A stretch of DNA of 35,192 nucleotides from Magnetospira sp. (lineage in GTDB: Bacteria; Pseudomonadota; Alphaproteobacteria; Rhodospirillales; Magnetospiraceae), in contig JANQIL010000143.1 in the NCBI GenBank assembly GCA_028282245.1, positions 1 through 35,192 of the forward strand. The letters run 5' to 3'. The position numbers and the translations under genes are program-made. Positions 16,112 to 24,343 of this stretch are shown piece by piece (position 1 is the first letter of the stretch; every line of letters starts with the position of its first letter). Under the pieces are notes generated by a model that had not been told where the DNA came from, made no database searches, and saw nothing but the letters and a program-made list of their open reading frames with translations.

Positions 16112-16273
16112 ATGAGCGTTGAGGACCGGATCGCGGCCCTGCGGGCCAAGCATCGCGACCTGGAGACCGCGATCGACGAGGAAAACCGCAGGCCGCATCC
16201 CGACGATAACGTGATCGCCAGCCTCAAACGCCAGAAACTCAAGATCAAGGACGAAATCGCGCAGTTCGGCTGA
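16112..16273 (+). CDS. Second DUF465 (YdcH-like) small protein, 53 aa
   Basis: This short gene begins MSVEDRIAALRAKHRDLETAID and ends KRQKLKIKDEIAQFG. It shares the KHRDLE and KRQKLKIKDEI patterns with its divergent neighbour, so the two are paralogues of the DUF465 family. It lacks about 13 residues compared with that neighbour, mainly at the ends. AGGGAG lies 10 nt before ATG 16112. No gene is seen in the 126 bp between its stop and the MFS gene. Confidence 0.88.
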   Translation: MSVEDRIAALRAKHRDLETAIDEENRRPHPDDNVIASLKRQKLKIKDEIAQFG

Positions 16274-16399
16274 GCGCCGCGCGCGACGGTCCGGCGCATC
16301 CGGACCCGGACGGCCGGCGCCGCGATGGTGGTTGGATGCGGAGTTCGAACGGGCCGTTCGGACTCCGTGCCGTGTCGCCACCACCGAAACGCGGGCGGG

Positions 16400-17671
16400 C
16401 TACGCGGGCGATCGTGGTCGATACCACGCGAACCACGCCAGGCCCGCGATCTGCATCCCCAGCACGATGGCGAAGGCGGCTTGGTAGCCGGCCGCCGCGA
16501 AGCTTCCGTCGTCGCCGCGCGGCCATAGATCGATCACCGTGCCGATTCCCCATTGGACGGCGAACGCGATCACGAACACCAGCAGATTGAGCCCCGTATT
16601 GACCCGGCCGGCGAGGTGCGGCGGGAATCCCTGTGACAGGCTGGCGTAGGTTATGATGCCGGAGGTGCCGAGGAACCCGAACCCGATCCAAAGCGCCACC
16701 GCCGCCGACGTCCAGGGGACCACCAGCCCCGCCTGAAGCAGGATGAAGGCGCACATGCCGGCGACCGCGACGTGGAGGCTTGGGATGCCGCGCCGGGCCA
16801 GCCGCGCGGCGAGGGTGCCCAGCCCCAGATGGCCGGCCAGCATGGCGACGGCGATCCACAGCAGGGTTTGGGCCACCGCGTCGCGCGGCAGCCCGGCAAC
16901 GTCGCGCAGCCACGGCCCCGACCACAGGCTCTGGATCGACAGGAAGGATGCCTGGGTCAGGCAGGTCAAGGGCGCGATCCGCCAGAACGCCGGAGAGGTG
17001 AACACCTCGCCGATGCCTCCGACGGCGTCTCGCCAGTTGGCGTCCCCCGATGGCCGCCGGTGCTCGGGCACCATGGTCCATATGAGCGCCGCCACCGCCA
17101 GGGTGGCCGCCGCCAGGCCCCAGAACAGACCCCGCCAGTCGGTGATCGCGAGGGTCCACTCGACCGGTTGGGTGGCGGCCAGGGCGCCCAGGCTGCCGGC
17201 CGCCATTTGCAGGCCGTTGATCTGCGGCAGGCGGTCGCGCGGGAAGAACCCGACGAAGGCCGTGAAGGCCGCCATCAGGCAAGCCGAGACGCCGAACCCG
17301 ATCAGCGCCCGCCCGATCAGAAGCCCGCCAAGGCCGTCGGCCAGCGCGAACACGGCGGCGCCGAGCGCCGCGAACAGCAGCAGGATCGCCTCGCTGCGCC
17401 GCGCTCCGTAGCGATCGAGCAGAACGCCAAGCGGCAATTGAAACGCCGCGAAGGTCAGGAAATAGGTGCTGGTCAGCAGTCCAAGGGTGCCCGCCGCCAA
17501 ATCCAGGTCGCGGATCAGATCGGGCGCGATGACATTATTAACCGTTCGATACAAATAGGACAGGAAGTACCCGAGGGCGAACGGCAGCAGAACACGCAGA
17601 ACGATCGCCGGGCGCGGCATGCGCCGGGGCTGGGCGTCGGAATCGGACGCGCGGGGGGCGGAAACGGTCAT
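16400..17671 (-). CDS. Major facilitator superfamily permease
   Basis: The 423-aa protein has 12 hydrophobic segments. An MFS motif A (GVLLDRYGARRSE) follows the second segment at about residues 84-96. The beginning, FLSYLYRTVNNVIAPDL, and the FPRDRLPQINGLQMAAGSLGAL region are typical of MFS carriers for organic anions or nitrate-type substrates, but the substrate cannot be named. Start ATG 17671 has AAGGGA upstream. It is divergent from the DUF2062 gene, with a 130-bp gap, and appears to be a single-gene unit. Confidence 0.88.
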   Translation of the reverse strand: MTVSAPRASDSDAQPRRMPRPAIVLRVLLPFALGYFLSYLYRTVNNVIAPDLIRDLDLAAGTLGLLTSTYFLTFAAFQLPLGVLLDRYGARRSEAILLLFAALGAAVFALADGLGGLLIGRALIGFGVSACLMAAFTAFVGFFPRDRLPQINGLQMAAGSLGALAATQPVEWTLAITDWRGLFWGLAAATLAVAALIWTMVPEHRRPSGDANWRDAVGGIGEVFTSPAFWRIAPLTCLTQASFLSIQSLWSGPWLRDVAGLPRDAVAQTLLWIAVAMLAGHLGLGTLAARLARRGIPSLHVAVAGMCAFILLQAGLVVPWTSAAVALWIGFGFLGTSGIITYASLSQGFPPHLAGRVNTGLNLLVFVIAFAVQWGIGTVIDLWPRGDDGSFAAAGYQAAFAIVLGMQIAGLAWFAWYRPRSPA

Positions 17672-17804
17672 GCGTCGGCGTCCCTTGAGCTGAGGCGAGT
17701 CCTTTGTAACAGGAGTTTGGTCCGGATGCGCGAAATGGGTCGAAATCGGTTCGGAAACGCTTTACATGGGTAGGTAATCGAAGACTCACCAAGAGCCTGC
17801 CCAG

Positions 17805-18416
17805 GTGACGTTCCGCCGCCCAAGGTCGCTGATCGATCGCATGCGCCGTCTGGCCCATTTGCGACTGGTCATTCCACTCCAACGCAGCCCGCACCCGCCG
17901 GAGTATACCGCGCGGGCGGCGGCCGTGGGGCTGGCCGTCGCCTTCACGCCGACCGTTGGGCTACAATTGATCGGCGTGGTCGGGTTGTGGCTGCTGGCGC
18001 GCTGGCACCGGCGCACCGATTTCAGTCTGGTGGTCGCCCTGGCCTGGGTTTGGGTCACCAACGCGCTGACCATGCTGCCGATCTACTACACCTTCTATGT
18101 TACCGGTCAGTTCATGCTCGGTCGATGGGACGACCTGTCGGGCTACCAGGGGTTCATCGAGGTGTTCCAGGCCGCGTTCCATCCCGACACCACCTTTCCC
18201 GAGAACATCTGGGCGCTGATCCGGCTGTCGGCCCATGAACAGGGCCTGGCGATGTTCGTCGGCAGCATTCCCTGGGCGGTCGGCACCTCCTGGGTCGGCT
18301 ACGCGTGGTCCCTGAAGCTGCTGCGGGCCCGTCAGGCGGCGCGGCTGAAGCGGTTCAGGGAAACCTCCGAGGCGCCCCACCCGAACGATTCGCGAGGCGA
18401 ACACGGCGACACTTGA
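17805..18416 (+). CDS. DUF2062 membrane protein
   Basis: The 203-aa protein has the DUF2062 pattern: an N-terminal basic stretch, SPHPPEYTARAAAVGLAVAFTPTVGLQ with the first membrane helix, then VTNALTMLPIYYTFYVTGQ and a last hydrophobic segment near residue 160. The family often lies near lipid-A or glycosyltransferase genes; its role is unknown. GTG 17805 is taken as start; ATG 17841 is an alternative because no clear Shine-Dalgarno precedes the GTG. The C-terminal tail is charged and low in hydrophobicity. Confidence 0.82.
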   Translation: MTFRRPRSLIDRMRRLAHLRLVIPLQRSPHPPEYTARAAAVGLAVAFTPTVGLQLIGVVGLWLLARWHRRTDFSLVVALAWVWVTNALTMLPIYYTFYVTGQFMLGRWDDLSGYQGFIEVFQAAFHPDTTFPENIWALIRLSAHEQGLAMFVGSIPWAVGTSWVGYAWSLKLLRARQAARLKRFRETSEAPHPNDSRGEHGDT

Positions 18417-18478
18417 ATTCCCCTATGCGCGTTGTGAGAATGGACAACCGCGCCACGTCCGAAACCAACGGAACCGAC

Positions 18479-19435
18479 ATGCACATCTCGCAACTGGAAC
18501 CCGAAACGCTGACCAACATCTGCATCGAGGTCGACCCGGAGCCGACTCCGGACCGGCTGATGGGTCGGATCGGCGAAGCCTACCCGGCGCTGCGCCTGCG
18601 CCACGTACTGACCGATTCGGACTGGTACCGAATTGGCGGCGTCGTGCGGCCGGATGCGACCCCGGTTGCCGACAACCTGGCCGAATGGGTGGACCGGGAG
18701 TCGGAGGGCAGCCTGGAGACCCTGCTGTCGCGTTACGGCGAGTCCGGGCTGATGGCCACCGCCTTCATCGGCCGAACCCATTATTTCGTCGCCCCGACCG
18801 GCGACGGGGCGATGGATTTCGACCAGATCGAGGTCGAGGAGGTGGAGGAGGTCATCGAGCGCCCGTTGTTCAGCGACTCGATGCTGCCGGACAGCCTGGA
18901 GGACATCATCGATCCGATCCTCACCGCGCACCTGGAGCCACAGCCGCTCGGCGCGTCGCGCTACGTGTTCCGGCGCGCCGTTTCGATGTCCGATCGGGTC
19001 GGCGAGTTGGCTTCCGAATACACCGGCGACGCCCGGTTTCGCCGCTTCCTCGATGACTGGGAACACGCCAGCGCGGTGCAGGCCTCTCGGTTCTGCTATC
19101 AGTTCGTGGTCACCGAGTTCCCCTACCTGTCGGACAGCGGCGACCACCTGCACGAGGTTAAGCTGCTCAGCCCGCTGGCCCGCCTTCTGCCCGGGCTGCG
19201 CGCGGCCGGCGACCAACCGAGCGAGGCCCTGGCCCGGCGTCTGCGCGAGGTGGATCAGGCGGCCGGTTTCCCGATGGCCTGGTACTTCCTGATGATCAGC
19301 AGCAGGTTCATGCCGATCACGACGGTCCAGGCAATTCACCAGGACCTGGAGCGCGCGCGCGGACGGTTCGGGTTCCTCGCCGAGCGCGACATGAAGATCC
19401 TCGGACGCTGGATCGCCAACCCCTATTACTTGTAG
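18479..19435 (+). CDS. Conserved-looking protein of unknown function heading the rseC-apbE-rnf locus
   Basis: Not recognised. From ATG 18479 it is 318 aa, soluble by appearance, with no signal peptide, no clear membrane helix, and only two Cys. An acidic stretch (QIEVEEVEEVIER) lies near residue 120. The C-terminal half is helical and rich in Leu and Arg, with an aromatic-Met segment (FPMAWYFLMISSRFMP) near residue 265. ATG 18440 and 18425 are alternative starts. The rseC-like gene begins 7 nt after its stop, and apbE overlaps that one, so all three are probably one transcript. This ties the protein by context to Rnf flavinylation or SoxR reduction, but nothing in the sequence shows a catalytic site. 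Confidence 0.75.
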   Translation: MHISQLEPETLTNICIEVDPEPTPDRLMGRIGEAYPALRLRHVLTDSDWYRIGGVVRPDATPVADNLAEWVDRESEGSLETLLSRYGESGLMATAFIGRTHYFVAPTGDGAMDFDQIEVEEVEEVIERPLFSDSMLPDSLEDIIDPILTAHLEPQPLGASRYVFRRAVSMSDRVGELASEYTGDARFRRFLDDWEHASAVQASRFCYQFVVTEFPYLSDSGDHLHEVKLLSPLARLLPGLRAAGDQPSEALARRLREVDQAAGFPMAWYFLMISSRFMPITTVQAIHQDLERARGRFGFLAERDMKILGRWIANPYYL

Positions 19436-19442
19436 GCATGCG

Positions 19443-19952
19443 ATGACGCCGGCCCTGATCGCCGATCCCCCGCGCGACCGGCCGGTCGAGGGAGTGGCGC
19501 GGGTAATCGCGGTGTCCGACGAGGCGGCTTGGCTGGAGGCCGAACCGAAGTCCGCCTGCGGCGGTTGCGCCAGCGCGGGACATTGCGGGGTATCGGCGCT
19601 GTCGGGGCTGTTCGGACGCAAGCGGACGCGCTTTCGGCTGGCCAACGATTTCGATGCCCGGCCGGGCGAGCGGGTGGTCATCGGCATCTCCCAATCAATG
19701 GTTCTGAGGGCGTCGCTGATCGCCTACATGGTGCCGCTTCTGGGATTGCTCATCGGTGCCGTCGGCGGCGCCGGACTGGGGGACCCGGGCAGCATCGGTG
19801 GCGCGGTGGCTGGTTTCGCGGCCGGGTTTCTGGCGGCGCGCCGGCTGAGCGCCGGGCGGGGGGCGGCGGGACGACTCGATCCGGTATTCCTGCGCCGCGC
19901 CGCCGCCGATGGCGCCCCGGGCTGCGGTCTCGACGGGCGACCGGGGGGATGA
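19443..19952 (+). CDS. rseC: RseC/MucC-like protein (SoxR reducing system)
   Basis: The 169-aa protein has a cytoplasmic Cys cluster (CGGCASAGHCG, CxxCx5C) near residue 38 and then two membrane helices (LRASLIAYMVPLLGLLIG and the AVAGFAAGFLAA region), the RseC layout. In E. coli RseC acts with RsxABCDGE to reduce the SoxR iron-sulphur cluster and also affects sigma-E. The location beside apbE and the Rnf genes supports the same partnership. Its stop overlaps the apbE start by 4 nt. The C-terminal 35 residues are Gly/Ala/Arg-rich. Confidence 0.85.
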   Translation: MTPALIADPPRDRPVEGVARVIAVSDEAAWLEAEPKSACGGCASAGHCGVSALSGLFGRKRTRFRLANDFDARPGERVVIGISQSMVLRASLIAYMVPLLGLLIGAVGGAGLGDPGSIGGAVAGFAAGFLAARRLSAGRGAAGRLDPVFLRRAAADGAPGCGLDGRPGG

Positions 19953-21007
19953 TCCGGCGTCTTTTGGCGGCGATGGTCCTGGTTCTTCTGGTGACGGCAA
20001 GCTGCGACCGGCCGCCCCGGATCCACAAGGAAACCCTCTACGTCTTCGGCACCCTGGTCGAGATCATTCTGTTCGACGTCGATGCCGAGACGGCAAACCG
20101 CGCGGCGGCCGATTTGTCGAGTGCGTTCCGGGCGATGCACGACGCCTGGCACGCGTGGCGGCCCGGGCAACTGGACACCCTCAATCGGGGATTCGCCGAG
20201 GGCCGGACCGTCGAGGTCAGCCCCGATCTGGCGGCCATGGTCGGCTTGTCCAAGCGCTACTTCGCGGCCAGCGACGGTCTGTTCAACCCGGCGATCGGGC
20301 GGTTGATCGGGCTGTGGGGGTTCCATGCCGACGATCTGCCACAAGGCGCCGCGCCGGACCCGGAGGACGTGCGCCGCCTGGTCGCGGCCGATCCGGGGAT
20401 GGACGACGTGACGCTTGACGGCACCAGGATTTCCAGCCGCAATCCGGCGGTTCAACTGGACTTCGGCGGGTTCGCCAAGGGCGTGGCCATGGATCGGGGG
20501 ATCGCGCTACTGCGGGCGCGCGGCATCGCCAACGCGGTCCTCAACGCCGGCGGCGGACTCGATGTGATCGGCCGCCCGGGCGATCGCGCGTGGCGAATCG
20601 GCATCCGCCACCCGGTCGGCTGGGGCGTGATCGCGTCGGTCGACCTGGGCGACGGCGAAACCCTTTATACATCCGGCAACTATGAACGGTTTCGCGAGCA
20701 CGAAGGTGTCCGCTACGGCCATATCCTCGATCCGCGCACCGGCATGCCGGTGCGCGACATCGTGTCGGCCAGCGTGATCCACGCCAACGGCGGCTTGGCC
20801 GACGCGGCGGCCACCGCCCTGGCCGTCGCCGGGCCGGCGGACTGGGCGCGCATTGCCCGCCGCATGGGAATCGACCAGGCGCTGGTGGTTGACGTGGAGG
20901 GCACGGTCCACGCCACTCCGACCATGGCGGCGCGCATCGATCTGCTCGGCGACCCGCCGCCTCGTCTGGTGGTGGCGGGCGGGACGCCGGTGGCCGCTAA
21001 TCCATAA
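19949..21007 (+). CDS. apbE: FAD:protein FMN transferase, lipoprotein
   Basis: ApbE attaches FMN from FAD to a Thr or Ser of target proteins in the periplasm, with RnfG and RnfD as the classical clients. The 352-aa protein opens with a hydrophobic segment and a lipobox-like TASC (Cys at residue 19). Family features follow: FGTLVEIILFD, FNPAIGRLIGLWGF, LDFGGFAKGVAMDRG, NAGGGLDVIG, and the C-terminal GHILDPRTGMPV with DAAATALAV. Start ATG 19949 overlaps the rseC stop. The location directly before rnfA agrees with its role. A stem-loop follows 21 nt after the stop. Confidence 0.95.
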   Translation: MIRRLLAAMVLVLLVTASCDRPPRIHKETLYVFGTLVEIILFDVDAETANRAAADLSSAFRAMHDAWHAWRPGQLDTLNRGFAEGRTVEVSPDLAAMVGLSKRYFAASDGLFNPAIGRLIGLWGFHADDLPQGAAPDPEDVRRLVAADPGMDDVTLDGTRISSRNPAVQLDFGGFAKGVAMDRGIALLRARGIANAVLNAGGGLDVIGRPGDRAWRIGIRHPVGWGVIASVDLGDGETLYTSGNYERFREHEGVRYGHILDPRTGMPVRDIVSASVIHANGGLADAAATALAVAGPADWARIARRMGIDQALVVDVEGTVHATPTMAARIDLLGDPPPRLVVAGGTPVAANP

Positions 21008-21028
21008 TCTGAGGGCGGGATTCGGACT

Positions 21029-21050
21029 CCCTGCCCATTGTCGGGCAGGG
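21029..21050 (+). terminator. Stem-loop after apbE
   Basis: A perfect 8-bp stem, CCCTGCCC (21029-21036) with GGGCAGGG (21043-21050), has a 6-nt loop and lies 21 nt after the apbE stop. No T run follows, so it may be a partial terminator or a stabilising mRNA end between the apbE unit and the rnf promoter. Confidence 0.5.
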
Positions 21051-21102
21051 CCACCGTTCGTTCGGTCGCGACCCCGGGTTCCCGGGGGCCGCTATCTTGC
21101 AA

Positions 21103-21131
21103 TTGCGAAATCACGTATCTGTCATTATATT
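21103..21131 (+). promoter_or_regulatory. Sigma-70-like promoter for the rnf operon
   Basis: TTGCGA (21103-21108) and TATATT (21126-21131) are separated by exactly 17 nt. The -10 matches the consensus at 5 of 6 positions and the -35 at 4 of 6. The surrounding AT-rich patch stands out in GC-rich DNA. A start near 21138 would give a leader of about 155 nt before rnfA. Confidence 0.65.
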
Positions 21132-21161
21132 GCACGCTTCGTGGTACGCCGTGTTTCAATA

Positions 21162-21195
21162 TGTCCCCGCCGAATGCCGGAACGATACGGGGACA
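21162..21195 (+). promoter_or_regulatory. Leader hairpin upstream of rnfA
   Basis: TGTCCCCG (21162-21169) and CGGGGACA (21188-21195) form a perfect 8-bp stem around an 18-nt loop that contains a smaller CCG/CGG pairing. It lies in the predicted rnf leader, about 100 nt before the start codon. The stretch from 21200 to 21240 is extremely G-rich and can form competing structures. Confidence 0.5.
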
Positions 21196-21291
21196 GCGGG
21201 GGAGGCACGGTTCGGGGGGCGCGCCGCCGCGGGGGGGAACGACGGCGAGCCGGCGTTTCGCGGGCGCAAAAAAAAGGACATTAGGTTTGTC

Positions 21292-21873
21292 ATGCAAGAC
21301 TATCTGCTGATCCTGCTTGGGACAGCCCTGGTCAACAACGTTGTATTGGTCAAGTTTCTTGGCCTTTGCCCGTTCATGGGGGTTTCGAACAAGGTCGACA
21401 CGGCGCTCGGAATGGGCTTCGCGACAACCTTCGTGCTCACCCTCTCGGCCGCCGCGAGCTGGCTTCTGGAGCATTATCTGCTGACTCCCCTGGGGATCGG
21501 TTTCCTGCGCATCCTGACGTTCATCCTGGTCATCGCGGCGGTCGTGCAGTTCACCGAAATGGCGATCCGCAAGCTGTCGCCGGCGCTGTATCAGGTTCTG
21601 GGCATTTTTCTGCCGCTGATCACCACCAACTGCGCGGTGCTCGGGGTCGCCCTGCTGAATCTTCAGGAGGACCACGCGTTCGTGGAAAGCCTGCTGTACG
21701 GGGTCGGCTCGGCGCTCGGCTTCACCCTGGTGATGGTGCTGTTCGCCGGATTGCGCGAACGATTGTCCCTGAGCACCGTGCCGGCGGCGTTCGCCGGGGC
21801 GCCGATCGGGTTCGTGGTGGCCGGACTGCTGGCCCTGGCGTTCATGGGTTTTTCCGGCTTGACGGTGCAATAG
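21292..21873 (+). CDS. rnfA: Rnf complex membrane subunit RnfA
   Basis: RnfA is one of the two paired inverted membrane subunits of the Rnf ferredoxin:NAD+ oxidoreductase. The 193-aa protein has six hydrophobic segments. It shows the family motifs [17 protein letters not shown] at residues about 14-30 and [11 protein letters not shown] near residue 107; each contains a Cys that holds part of the membrane 2Fe-2S centre shared with RnfE. ATG 21292 has AGG 6 nt upstream. First gene of the operon rnfABCDGEH. Confidence 0.96.
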   Translation: MQDYLLILLGTALVNNVVLVKFLGLCPFMGVSNKVDTALGMGFATTFVLTLSAAASWLLEHYLLTPLGIGFLRILTFILVIAAVVQFTEMAIRKLSPALYQVLGIFLPLITTNCAVLGVALLNLQEDHAFVESLLYGVGSALGFTLVMVLFAGLRERLSLSTVPAAFAGAPIGFVVAGLLALAFMGFSGLTVQ

Positions 21874-21888
21874 GGAAAGGCTGACGAG

Positions 21889-22464
21889 ATGATTGACATG
21901 ATGGGCACCCTGGATCTGCCGATCGAGCCGATCGTCATGCTGACCGGGCTCGGCCTGCTTCTCGGCGTGATGCTTACCATCGCGGCGCGGACCCTCAAGG
22001 TGGAGGGCAATCCGCTGGCCGGCGAGATCGAGCGGATGCTGCCCGGCACCAACTGCGGCCAATGCGGGTTCCCCGGTTGCACGCCGGCCGCCGAGGCGCT
22101 GGCCCGAGGCGAGGCCGATGTTTCCATGTGTCCGCCGGGCGGCCGCACCCTGGCGTCCGAACTGGCCGAGAAGCTGGGTGTCGAGATCAATCTTTCGGCG
22201 ATCGCCGAGAAAAGGCCGATGATTGCCTTCGTGAACGAGGATCTGTGCATCGGATGTTGCCGTTGTTTCCAGAAATGCCATGTCGACGCCATGGTCGGAG
22301 CGCCGAAGCAGAAGCACACCGTGATCGCGGGATTTTGCGACGGTTGCGGCAAATGCGTGAACATTTGCCCCACCGAATGCATCGAGCTGCGCGAGGTCGA
22401 ACCGACGGTTCAAACCTGGTATTGGCCGAAACCGGCCCCGGTCCTGCTCGACATCCCGGCATGA
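21889..22464 (+). CDS. rnfB: Rnf complex iron-sulphur subunit RnfB
   Basis: RnfB takes electrons from or gives them to ferredoxin on the cytoplasmic face. The 191-aa protein has a membrane anchor in the first 35 residues, a CGQCGFPGC four-Cys cluster domain with the fourth Cys in MCPPGG, and two ferredoxin-type 4Fe-4S motifs: CIGCCRCFQKC and CDGCGKCVNICP. In the first ferredoxin motif the usual Pro after the fourth Cys is His (CHVDAM), a mild deviation. It starts 15 nt after rnfA. AAAGG lies 8 nt before ATG 21889. Confidence 0.96.
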   Translation: MIDMMGTLDLPIEPIVMLTGLGLLLGVMLTIAARTLKVEGNPLAGEIERMLPGTNCGQCGFPGCTPAAEALARGEADVSMCPPGGRTLASELAEKLGVEINLSAIAEKRPMIAFVNEDLCIGCCRCFQKCHVDAMVGAPKQKHTVIAGFCDGCGKCVNICPTECIELREVEPTVQTWYWPKPAPVLLDIPA

Positions 22465-22486
22465 GGACGGCGCGGAGAGCCATGCG

Positions 22487-24343
22487 ATGAAACTGTTTCG
22501 AATCCGTGGCGGGGTGCATCCGGAGGAGCGCAAGGTCCTGTCCGCCGAGCATCCGATTCGCGACATCCCGTTGCCCGATGTCCTGCACGTGCCGCTGCAT
22601 CAGCACGTGGGGACGCCGGCGCAGCCGGTGGTCGAGCGCGGCGATCTGGTCAAGAAGGGCCAGCAGTTGGCCAAGGACGACGGCGTGGTCTCGGCCCCGG
22701 TGCACGCGCCGACCTCGGGCAAGGTGATCGGCATCGGCATGTTCGCGGCGCCGCACCCGTCCGGGTTGCCGGTGCGCACCATCACTTTGAAGCCGGACGG
22801 CCTCGACGAATGGGCCGAACTGCCTCCGCCGATCGACGATCCGTTCGCGGCGCCCCCCGAGGAGATCGCCCGGCGGGTCGCCGAAAGCGGCATCGTCGGC
22901 ATGGGCGGGGCGACGTTTCCGTCGGCCATCAAGCTGAACCTGCGGGAACGGTGCGACCTGCATACCCTGGTCATCAACGGGGCCGAGTGCGAACCCTACC
23001 TGACCTGCGACGACCGGCTGATGCGCGAATTCTCCGAACAGGTGATCGACGGCGCGCGTGTCATGGCCCATGCGCTGGGCGTCGGAAGAATCATCTTCGG
23101 GGTCGAACGCAACAAGCCGGGCGCCCTCGACGCCCTGCGCAAGGCGGCCCGCCCGTTCCCCGAGGTCAAGGTGGCCGGACTGCCGACCCGCTATCCGATG
23201 GGATCGGAAAAGCACATGGTGCAGGCCCTGACCGGTCGCGAGACCCCGTCCAGGGGCCTGACCGCCGACATCGGGATCGTGGTCCACAACGTGGCCACCG
23301 CCTTCGCGGCATACGAGGCGGTGCGCCACGGGCGGCCGCTGATCTCGCGCGTCGTGACGGTCAGCGGCGGCGCGATCCGCCACCCGGCCAACCTGCGGGT
23401 GCCGGTCGGCACCTCGGTGCGCGCCCTGCTCGATCACTGCGGCGGTTTCACGGAGAAGCCGACCCGGCTCCTCATCGGCGGCCCGATGATGGGGCAGCCG
23501 CTGCCGTCGGCCGATGTCCCGGTGGTCAAGGGCATGAACGGCCTGCTCGCCCTGACCCGGCGCGAGGCGCCGGACGCGATGGCGATGCCCTGCGTCCGCT
23601 GCGGCACCTGCGTCGACATCTGCCCGTGCGGCCTGGTGCCGCTCGACATGATGGCCCACGTGCGGCGCGACGACATCTCGGCGGCCCTCAAGATCGGGCT
23701 CGGCGAGTGCATGTCCTGCGGGTCCTGCTCCTATGTCTGCCCGTCCCACATCCCGTTGGTCCAGTACTTCAACCATGCCAAGGGGCGCATGAAGGTGATG
23801 GCGGCCGACGAGCAGCGCGCCGAGGGCAGCAAGGCGCTGGCCGCCAAGCGCGCCGAGCGGCTGGAACGCGAACTGCGGGCCAAGAAGGAAATGCTGGCCC
23901 GCCGCAAGGCCGAATCGGCGAAGAAGAAGCGCGCCGCCAAGCCACCGCCGGAGACCATGGCCGCGCCTCCGAAGGCCGCCGCCGCGACGCCGTCGCCACC
24001 CGAAACCGAACCGCCCAAGACCGATCCGACCATGCCCCTTGCCAATGCCGAATCGCGGACCGCGCCGATGCCCGAGACCGCCCCCGCCGCGCCGATCGGC
24101 GACGCCGCCATCGCGGCGGACGAGGCGCCGACGGGTGCCGTGGAGGTCGAGCCGCTGGCCGGAGTGACCGTTTCGGTCGACGATCCGTCCGGGCCGGCGC
24201 TGGCGACCGATGCGGCGCTGTTGCGCACCCTGCAGGAGAAGGCGCTGGAGAAGCGGCGGCAACTGGATGGGGCCTCCGCCCAACCGGAGGCCTCGAACGT
24301 CCATCCCGCGGAGACCGGAAAGGGCGGGAAGGACGATCGATGA
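22487..24343 (+). CDS. rnfC: Rnf complex NADH-binding subunit RnfC
   Basis: RnfC carries the NADH/FMN site and two 4Fe-4S clusters. The 618-aa protein begins with RGGVHPEERK, then GATFPSAIK and INGAECEPYLTCDDRLM, which belong to the nucleotide and FMN sites. Two ferredoxin motifs follow (CVRCGTCVDICP and CMSCGSCSYVCP, about residues 370-420). The last 180 residues are Ala, Pro, Glu and Lys-rich, starting with a charged helix (AKRAERLERELRAKKEML), and look disordered. Such tails occur in RsxC proteins. The stop overlaps the rnfD start (ATGA). Confidence 0.96.
   Translation: MKLFRIRGGVHPEERKVLSAEHPIRDIPLPDVLHVPLHQHVGTPAQPVVERGDLVKKGQQLAKDDGVVSAPVHAPTSGKVIGIGMFAAPHPSGLPVRTITLKPDGLDEWAELPPPIDDPFAAPPEEIARRVAESGIVGMGGATFPSAIKLNLRERCDLHTLVINGAECEPYLTCDDRLMREFSEQVIDGARVMAHALGVGRIIFGVERNKPGALDALRKAARPFPEVKVAGLPTRYPMGSEKHMVQALTGRETPSRGLTADIGIVVHNVATAFAAYEAVRHGRPLISRVVTVSGGAIRHPANLRVPVGTSVRALLDHCGGFTEKPTRLLIGGPMMGQPLPSADVPVVKGMNGLLALTRREAPDAMAMPCVRCGTCVDICPCGLVPLDMMAHVRRDDISAALKIGLGECMSCGSCSYVCPSHIPLVQYFNHAKGRMKVMAADEQRAEGSKALAAKRAERLERELRAKKEMLARRKAESAKKKRAAKPPPETMAAPPKAAAATPSPPETEPPKTDPTMPLANAESRTAPMPETAPAAPIGDAAIAADEAPTGAVEVEPLAGVTVSVDDPSGPALATDAALLRTLQEKALEKRRQLDGASAQPEASNVHPAETGKGGKDDR

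Noticed and set aside
21118-21136. Possible sigma-54 (-24/-12) promoter before rnfA
   Set aside because: The GG and GC pair is not present at the required spacing; the sigma-70-like boxes explain the AT-rich patch better.
20713-22566. 617-aa minus-strand frame over apbE, rnfA and rnfB
   Set aside because: It crosses three clear genes and an intergenic region; low-complexity His/Arg/Gln-rich composition.
22810-24339. In-frame extension upstream of rnfD over rnfC
   Set aside because: The extension is a shadow of rnfC; rnfD starts at ATG 24340 overlapping the rnfC stop.
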